From the NCBI GenBank assembly GCA_947178685.1, contig CAMWZE010000006.1, forward strand, positions 1 through 18,178: a stretch of 18,178 nt of DNA, given 5' to 3'. The translations under genes were made by a program, and so were the position numbers. Shown here piece after piece: positions 15,143-18,178 of the stretch (the first letter of the stretch is position 1; each line of letters opens with the position of its first letter). This DNA is from an uncultured Porphyromonadaceae bacterium. Lineage in GTDB: Bacteria; Bacteroidota; Bacteroidia; Bacteroidales; Muribaculaceae. The notes below the pieces were generated by a model. The model saw only the letters and a list, made by a program, of their open reading frames with translations, ran no database searches and was not told where the DNA came from.

Positions 15143-16396
15143 ATGGAAAAGAAAGAACTGTTACAGGAATTCAGCAAGCAACTTCTCGACAATCTCTCGG
15201 AGAATATACTGCCCTACTGGATGGAGAGAATGAAAGACCCTCGCGGCGGCTATTTCGGTCGCCGTGACGGTCATGACACTCTTGTGGCCGATGCTCCCAA
15301 AGGAGCTATTCTCCATGCGAGGATACTATGGACCTTCTCAGCTGCATATAATGCCACCCGTAATCCCGATTATCTTACGGAAGCCCGTTATGCCTATGAA
15401 TATATAATGTCGCATTTCATCGACAAAGAATTCGGTGGTGTCTTCTGGAGTCTCAGCTCCGATGGTGAACCTCTCGACAGTAAGAAGCAATATTATGCGA
15501 TAGCGTTCACTATCTACGGTCTTTCGGAATATTATCTGGCGACAGGCGAAGATGAGGCGCTCGATACGGCATATCTCCTCTTCCTTGATATAGAGAACCA
15601 TGCGCGTGACATGGAGAAAGGAGGCTATATAGAAGCCTCCACTCGCGACTGGCAACCGATAGAAGACATGCGACTCAGCGACCACGATGCCAACGCCTCG
15701 AAGACCATGAACACCCACCTCCACATCCTCGAAGGCTACACAGCCCTGCTGCGGGCTCTCCGAAAGAGGAATCAACTCACCGGGATTAATCAAGAAAAGG
15801 TAGACCGTGTGACGGAGGCAACCACATCGCTTTTGAATATTTTCTTCGATCGCATCGAGCATCCCAAGACCTACCATCTCACTCTCTTCTTCGATGACGA
15901 ATGGCAGAAATACAACGATGCCGAATCATATGGCCATGACATAGAGGCTTCATGGCTGTTGCTTGAGACAGCAGAAGTGATTGGCGACACGGAGCTTTAT
16001 CAAAAAGCTCTCTCCCATACAGCGAGAATAGCACTGGCTGCTCTTGAAGGACGTAAAGAGGATGGCAGCATGGTATACGAACTTCATGAAGATGGCACTC
16101 TTGATGCCGACCGTCATTGGTGGGTGCAGGCAGAAAACGTTATTGGCCAGCTTTATTTGGCCCGCTTCCACTCCGAACCCTCTTCGAAAGAGATGGAAAA
16201 GTGGCTTGACAAGTCATGGCAAAGCTGGCGCTACATCGCCGATAATCTCGTTGATCCCGCAGGAGAATGGTATTGGTCGCGTAAGGCCGATGGCACCATC
16301 AATCGAGATGACGATAAAGCCGGCTTCTGGAAATGTCCCTACCACAACTCCCGCATGTGTCTGGAAGCCACCCGCATCCTCTCCCAACTCAACTAA
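15143..16396 (+). CDS. Mannobiose (cellobiose) 2-epimerase, AGE superfamily
   Basis: A 417-residue cytoplasmic enzyme with an (alpha/alpha)6-barrel fold. It epimerizes the reducing-end sugar at C2, turning Man-Man into Man-Glc for the GH130 enzyme. The start is ATG 15143. An in-frame TTG at 15128 would overlap the symporter stop and is less likely. Family residues are visible: RGGYFGRRDG near residue 32 (substrate-binding Arg), YGHDIEASWLL with His265 and Glu268, the Trp pair W326-W327 in DRHWWVQAENVIGQ, and His401 in CPYHNSRMCLE. The catalytic His pairs of characterised cellobiose 2-epimerases lie in the same motifs. N-acetylglucosamine 2-epimerase is an alternative in this superfamily, but the neighbours argue against it. 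Confidence 0.93.
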   Translation: MEKKELLQEFSKQLLDNLSENILPYWMERMKDPRGGYFGRRDGHDTLVADAPKGAILHARILWTFSAAYNATRNPDYLTEARYAYEYIMSHFIDKEFGGVFWSLSSDGEPLDSKKQYYAIAFTIYGLSEYYLATGEDEALDTAYLLFLDIENHARDMEKGGYIEASTRDWQPIEDMRLSDHDANASKTMNTHLHILEGYTALLRALRKRNQLTGINQEKVDRVTEATTSLLNIFFDRIEHPKTYHLTLFFDDEWQKYNDAESYGHDIEASWLLLETAEVIGDTELYQKALSHTARIALAALEGRKEDGSMVYELHEDGTLDADRHWWVQAENVIGQLYLARFHSEPSSKEMEKWLDKSWQSWRYIADNLVDPAGEWYWSRKADGTINRDDDKAGFWKCPYHNSRMCLEATRILSQLN

Positions 16397-16410
16397 CTAC
16401 CACCATCCAA

Positions 16411-16441
16411 TTTTTTTGATTATTGAGGATAATCAAAAAAA
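16411..16441 (+). terminator. Terminator hairpin at the end of the mannan operon
   Basis: A perfect 13-bp stem (TTTTTTTGATTAT at 16411-16423, ATAATCAAAAAAA at 16429-16441) with a 5-nt loop TGAGG begins 15 bases after the epimerase stop. The stem is AT-rich, with T-tracts on both strands, so it could work in both directions. It most likely ends the long PUL transcript. Confidence 0.65.
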
Positions 16442-16488
16442 ATTTTGAATTGAGTGAACCATCTAACTCATGACGATGTTATAATATC

Positions 16489-16523
16489 GTAAATCGGATG
16501 ATAAGAAAGAAAATCAGATTTAC
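16489..16523 (+). repeat. Inverted repeat (hairpin 1 of cluster)
   Basis: GTAAATCGGAT (16489-16499) pairs with ATCAGATTTAC (16513-16523), 10 of 11 positions, with a 13-nt loop. Confidence 0.55.
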
Positions 16524-16570
16524 TTGTTTCATGATGTTAGGTTAGTTTGAAAAGTATTATGGAAAACATT

Positions 16571-16604
16571 CAGCGAGCGGTCGATGTGAATCGATCGCTC
16601 GCTG
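16571..16604 (+). repeat. 15-bp hairpin with GUGA tetraloop (hairpin 2 of cluster)
   Basis: CAGCGAGCGGTCGAT (16571-16585) pairs with ATCGATCGCTCGCTG (16590-16604). All 15 positions pair on the + strand if one G-U wobble (16580 with 16595) is counted. The loop GTGA fits the GNRA class only on the + strand; the - strand loop would be TCAC. This argues for a + strand RNA. No T-run follows, so it is not a plain terminator. Confidence 0.75.
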
Positions 16605-16675
16605 GCGTTTCGGATTGTCTCGTCATCATCACCGAGTTTAGCAATCAGCTTATTAATATTCCACCATAGCAAAAC

Positions 16676-16692
16676 TCCGACAGCTTGTCGGA
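16676..16692 (+). repeat. 7-bp hairpin (hairpin 3 of cluster)
   Basis: TCCGACA (16676-16682) and TGTCGGA (16686-16692) form a perfect stem with a three-base loop. Confidence 0.6.
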
Positions 16693-16704
16693 CTTCTAAC
16701 TTTT

Positions 16705-16731
16705 TGTATGAGTATCGGCGATACTCATACA
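16705..16731 (+). terminator. 12-bp hairpin followed by T-tract (hairpin 4 of cluster)
   Basis: TGTATGAGTATC (16705-16716) pairs with GATACTCATACA (16720-16731) around a three-base loop. On the + strand it is followed by TTGATTTTT, a terminator-like arrangement. It would end a + strand transcript covering the hairpin cluster. Confidence 0.5.
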
Positions 16732-16780
16732 TTGATTTTTACCATTTTTTGTGGATGCAATATTACCGATTACAACACTG

Positions 16781-16788
16781 TAACTTTG
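16781..16788 (+). promoter_or_regulatory. -7 promoter element upstream of toxin module (distal)
   Basis: TAACTTTG matches TAnnTTTG exactly and is followed by CGCG. Transcription would start near 16795, about 120 nt before the antitoxin-like gene. The nearest upstream TTTG (16748-16751) is too far away for a good -33 box (29 bases). Confidence 0.45.
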
Positions 16789-16883
16789 CGCGAAAAAACG
16801 CCCCCTGCCAAGACTCAATTTTTCATAAGTCAAGAAATGTAACTTTAAGGGAGGATAATTCTTTTACTTCTCCAAAAATTTAG

Positions 16884-16891
16884 TATATTTG
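16884..16891 (+). promoter_or_regulatory. -7 promoter element upstream of toxin module (proximal)
   Basis: TATATTTG matches TAnnTTTG exactly. The predicted start near 16898 leaves a leader of about 17 nt before ATG 16915, with AAAGGGA ahead of the start. It is probably the main promoter of the two-gene module. No clear -33 TTTG was found. Confidence 0.45.
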
Positions 16892-16914
16892 TACTCAAAT
16901 AAAAGGGATTGATT

Positions 16915-17124
16915 ATGTCAGAACAGAAGATGAACTCATATCGTTTCACTTCCGGTGAAGAACCGAGTGATGAGATGTTGGCGCAGATTATGAAGGAGGT
17001 TGCTGCTGATGCGAAGAAGCGTCAGGAACAGGCTACCGCCGCTTATTTCACTGAAATGAGAAAAAATGCTGAAGCTAAAAAAGCAAAGTGGGCTGAACGT
17101 ATAAACAGTGTGATAAATGGTTAA
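16915..17124 (+). CDS. Small helical protein, putative antitoxin of zeta-like toxin
   Basis: A 69-residue protein, rich in charged residues and Ala, predicted mostly helical (DEMLAQIMKEVAADAKKRQEQATAAYF, then EMRKNAEAKKAKWAERINS). I recognise no named family. ATG 16915 is chosen over a TTG at 16909, which would add only two residues. The last 8 bases overlap the start of the zeta-like kinase gene (17117), so the two are translationally coupled. A small gene directly upstream of and overlapping a toxin-like kinase is the classic antitoxin position. The antitoxin role therefore rests on gene order, not on sequence similarity. Confidence 0.65.
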   Translation: MSEQKMNSYRFTSGEEPSDEMLAQIMKEVAADAKKRQEQATAAYFTEMRKNAEAKKAKWAERINSVING

Positions 17125-17716
17125 GGCTGGAAGAAAACCGGAACTTATAGTGATAGCCGGGCCAAACGGTTCGGGTAAAACTTCCGTGACCCGGAAGTTT
17201 CTTCACCACGAATGGGCTGATGGGACTGTCTATATCAATCCGGATCAAGTCGCAAATGATAAGTTCGGAGACTGGAACTCTCGGGAGGCAGTCCTCCAGG
17301 CTGCTAACTATTGTGCCGAATGGCGTGAGCAATGTCTTCGCGATAAGATAAGTTTTGTATTTGAGACTGTCTTCTCCGCGGAAGACAAGATAGACTTTCT
17401 TATCCGTGCAAAGGAAGCCGGATTCTTTATCAGAGTATTCTTTATATCCACAAGTCACCCGTCTATCAATGCCTCTCGGATAGCAAAGAGAGTCATGGAA
17501 GGTGGTCATGACGTCCCCATCAAGAAGATAATATCACGATATACTAAATCTATAGAGAACTGCGAGATTATAGCTCGTGTGGTTGATCGTTTGTATGTCT
17601 ATGATAACTCGGTAAATGACCGGGACGCACAGATTCAATTCAGACTTAGCAATGGGAATATAGAAAAGATGTATGTCGATGAACTTCCTGCATGGGCAAA
17701 AAATATCATTCCTTAG
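17117..17716 (+). CDS. Zeta toxin-like P-loop kinase
   Basis: A 199-residue P-loop protein of the zeta toxin-like group (COG4185-like predicted ATPases). The Walker A motif is AGPNGSGKTS, with Lys21. INPDQVA holds Asp43, which corresponds to the catalytic Asp region of zeta/PezT kinases. FETVFS holds Glu83-Thr84. RVMEGGHDVPIKKIISRY supplies Arg125 and Arg141, likely ATP-binding arginines. Known zeta toxins phosphorylate UDP-N-acetylglucosamine and block wall synthesis, but this chromosomal subgroup is less well studied and may act on another substrate. The gene overlaps the putative antitoxin by 8 bases. Its last 11 bases overlap, tail to tail, the end of the - strand gene at 17706-17939. Confidence 0.82.
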   Translation: MVKAGRKPELIVIAGPNGSGKTSVTRKFLHHEWADGTVYINPDQVANDKFGDWNSREAVLQAANYCAEWREQCLRDKISFVFETVFSAEDKIDFLIRAKEAGFFIRVFFISTSHPSINASRIAKRVMEGGHDVPIKKIISRYTKSIENCEIIARVVDRLYVYDNSVNDRDAQIQFRLSNGNIEKMYVDELPAWAKNIIP

Positions 17717-17939
17717 TAGGATTATTATTTCTCGGAACAATCAGTAGTGTAGGCTGTTGGATAATGGCCTTTTTTGTTACGACAGTACCGCTTCCCGATA
17801 AACCGGCTCGGCGCAAATATCCATATCCGCAGCCAACATCTTCCGTAGACAAGTGATGAAATATAGCGACGATAGATCCAAACGCGTAAGACTTACGCTT
17901 TCCAATCAGATGAACTATTATAACTTTTGTTGATTTCAT
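17706..17939 (-). CDS. Small conserved-looking protein of unknown function (77 residues)
   Basis: It starts at ATG 17939-17937 and stops at 17708-17706. The protein begins MKSTKVIIVHLIGKRKSYAF and continues GSIVAIFHHLSTEDVGCGYG, then YLRRAGLSGSGTVVTKKAII. The pattern (short N-terminal strand, AI-F-LS-E-G, L-GLS, basic AII near the end) resembles small proteins common in Bacteroidales, but I cannot name a family or function. It is supported by a strong - strand promoter at 18126-18157. It is also supported by a 4-base ATGA overlap with a 37-codon ORF just upstream (17936-18049). Its tail overlaps the zeta-like gene by 11 bases, so the two are convergent. Confidence 0.6.
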   Translation of the reverse strand: MKSTKVIIVHLIGKRKSYAFGSIVAIFHHLSTEDVGCGYGYLRRAGLSGSGTVVTKKAIIQQPTLLIVPRNNNPTKE

Positions 17940-18049
17940 AGTATCAATATTATAAGAGTTGTGTTGTAATTTGACACAGCCCCACTGAATGAACAGATAT
18001 CACCGGAATAGGTGAATGGTCTTCGCCCGGAATATGTACAGGAATCCAT
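17936..18049 (-). CDS. Possible small protein or leader peptide, 37 residues
   Basis: An ORF from ATG 18049-18047 to TGA 17938-17936. The peptide begins MDSCTYSGRRPFTYSGDICS and ends in the hydrophobic run TTLIILIL. Its stop codon overlaps the ATG of the 77-residue gene in the form ATGA, a typical translational coupling. The - strand promoter starts transcription about 70 bases upstream. The ORF is too short to be sure. It may be a coupling leader peptide rather than a functional protein. No family is recognised. Confidence 0.4.
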   Translation of the reverse strand: MDSCTYSGRRPFTYSGDICSFSGAVSNYNTTLIILIL

Positions 18050-18054
18050 AAAAA

Positions 18055-18083
18055 AGCGAGAGGCTAACTTTTAAAGCCGCCTC
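18055..18083 (-). other. Hairpin plus U-run in the leader of the small - strand operon
   Basis: Reading the - strand, GAGGC at 18083-18079 can pair with GCCTC at 18064-18060. Alternatively GGCT at 18078-18075 pairs with AGCC at 18065-18062. After TCGC comes a run of six T, directly before the ATG at 18049. This is terminator-like but the stem is short, so it may be a weak attenuator. Confidence 0.3.
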
Positions 18084-18125
18084 CGTAACTTCTTCAACTA
18101 CGTGGTTGATGAGCTGATTATATTG

Positions 18126-18157
18126 CAAAGTTACGACTATTTTATTAAAATAACAAA
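18126..18157 (-). promoter_or_regulatory. Strong Bacteroidota promoter, - strand
   Basis: On the - strand, TTTG (18157-18154) is followed after exactly 20 bases by TAACTTTG (18133-18126). This matches the Bacteroidota housekeeping promoter TTTG-N19-21-TAnnTTTG in full. The predicted start is near 18118. It would transcribe the 37-codon ORF and the 77-residue gene. Confidence 0.7.
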
Positions 18158-18178
18158 TTTCCTTAGGAAAAGTTGCGA

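Larger units (their letters stand above)
16443..16780. other. Intergenic element with four successive hairpins
   Basis: This stretch between the PUL and the toxin module has no recognisable gene family. It holds inverted repeats at 16489-16523, 16571-16604, 16676-16692 and 16705-16731, plus a near-palindrome at 16472-16489. Two competing reading frames cover the middle. The - strand frame 16529-16732 has 67 codons, beginning in the last hairpin (MYEYRRYSYKKLEVRQAVGV) and including LIAKLGDDDETIRNASERS. The + strand frame 16559-16669 has 36 codons (MENIQRAVDVNRSLAGVSDC...). Neither has a clear promoter. A + strand RNA would end in a hairpin followed by ATTGATTTTT. It may be a structured RNA, a dispersed repeat, or the remains of a gene leader. 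I cannot decide which. Confidence 0.5.

Noticed and set aside
16529..16732. The 67-codon - strand frame as a definite gene.
   Set aside because: It begins and runs inside perfect inverted repeats, no TAnnTTTG is seen upstream on the - strand, and a competing + frame exists. It is kept only as part of the unexplained element.
18000..18176. A - strand frame of 58 codons open to the window edge, ending in FRAKTIHLFR.
   Set aside because: There is no ATG in the visible part, and the strong promoter lies inside it. The other frame (37 codons with ATG and ATGA coupling) fits the promoter better.
475..18178. A CRISPR array or a complete insertion sequence.
   Set aside because: No regularly spaced repeats of CRISPR size and no transposase gene were seen. 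The 19-bp tandem pair at 596-632 has no spacers.

Overview
The window looks like a chromosomal segment of a gut Bacteroidales bacterium, possibly Muribaculaceae; the family-level guess is weak. The evidence is a SusC/SusD pair, lipoprotein signals ending in Cys, promoter elements of the Bacteroidota form TAnnTTTG, and gene starts without a clear Shine-Dalgarno sequence. Most of the window (1 to about 16442) is a beta-mannan polysaccharide utilization locus (PUL), with all genes on the + strand.

Layout. 1-474 is the 3' end of a GH5 (subfamily 7-like) mannanase gene. 475-1069 is a 595-base intergenic region. It holds a terminator-like hairpin, a 19-bp-period tandem repeat, a palindrome, a TAnnTTTG promoter element and a leader of about 260 nt. 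A tight gene series follows: susC-like transporter (1070-4267), susD-like lipoprotein (4289-5992), a TIG-domain surface glycan-binding protein (6034-7353), a very large six-TIG lipoprotein with two C-terminal beta-sandwich-like domains (7429-9720), and a GH26 mannanase with an N-terminal Ig-like domain (9743-11161). Next come a compact second GH26 lipoprotein (11341-12435), a GH130_1 mannosylglucose phosphorylase (12508-13695), a GPH-type sugar symporter (13705-15138) and a mannobiose/cellobiose 2-epimerase (15143-16396). A 13-bp stem hairpin at 16411-16441 closes the operon.

How it works together. The surface enzymes and glycan-binding proteins cut and capture mannan, and SusC/SusD bring oligomannosides into the periplasm. 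The compact GH26 probably trims them to mannobiose, and the symporter carries mannobiose across the inner membrane. The epimerase turns Man-Man into Man-Glc, and GH130 splits that with phosphate into mannose-1-phosphate and glucose. The order GH26, GH130, transporter, epimerase matches the mannan pathway described in Bacteroides fragilis. No regulator, alpha-galactosidase or beta-mannosidase lies in the window.

The right end (16443-18178) is accessory. A 270-base intergenic stretch carries four hairpins, one of them a 15-bp stem with a GUGA loop. A zeta-like toxin gene and its small upstream partner (16915-17716) follow, with two TAnnTTTG elements ahead of them. Convergent to them, on the - strand, is a small operon of a 37-codon ORF and a 77-codon gene joined by an ATGA overlap. 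It has a promoter that fits the Bacteroidota consensus (TTTG, 20 bases, TAnnTTTG). The hairpin cluster and this small operon are the least explained parts of the window.
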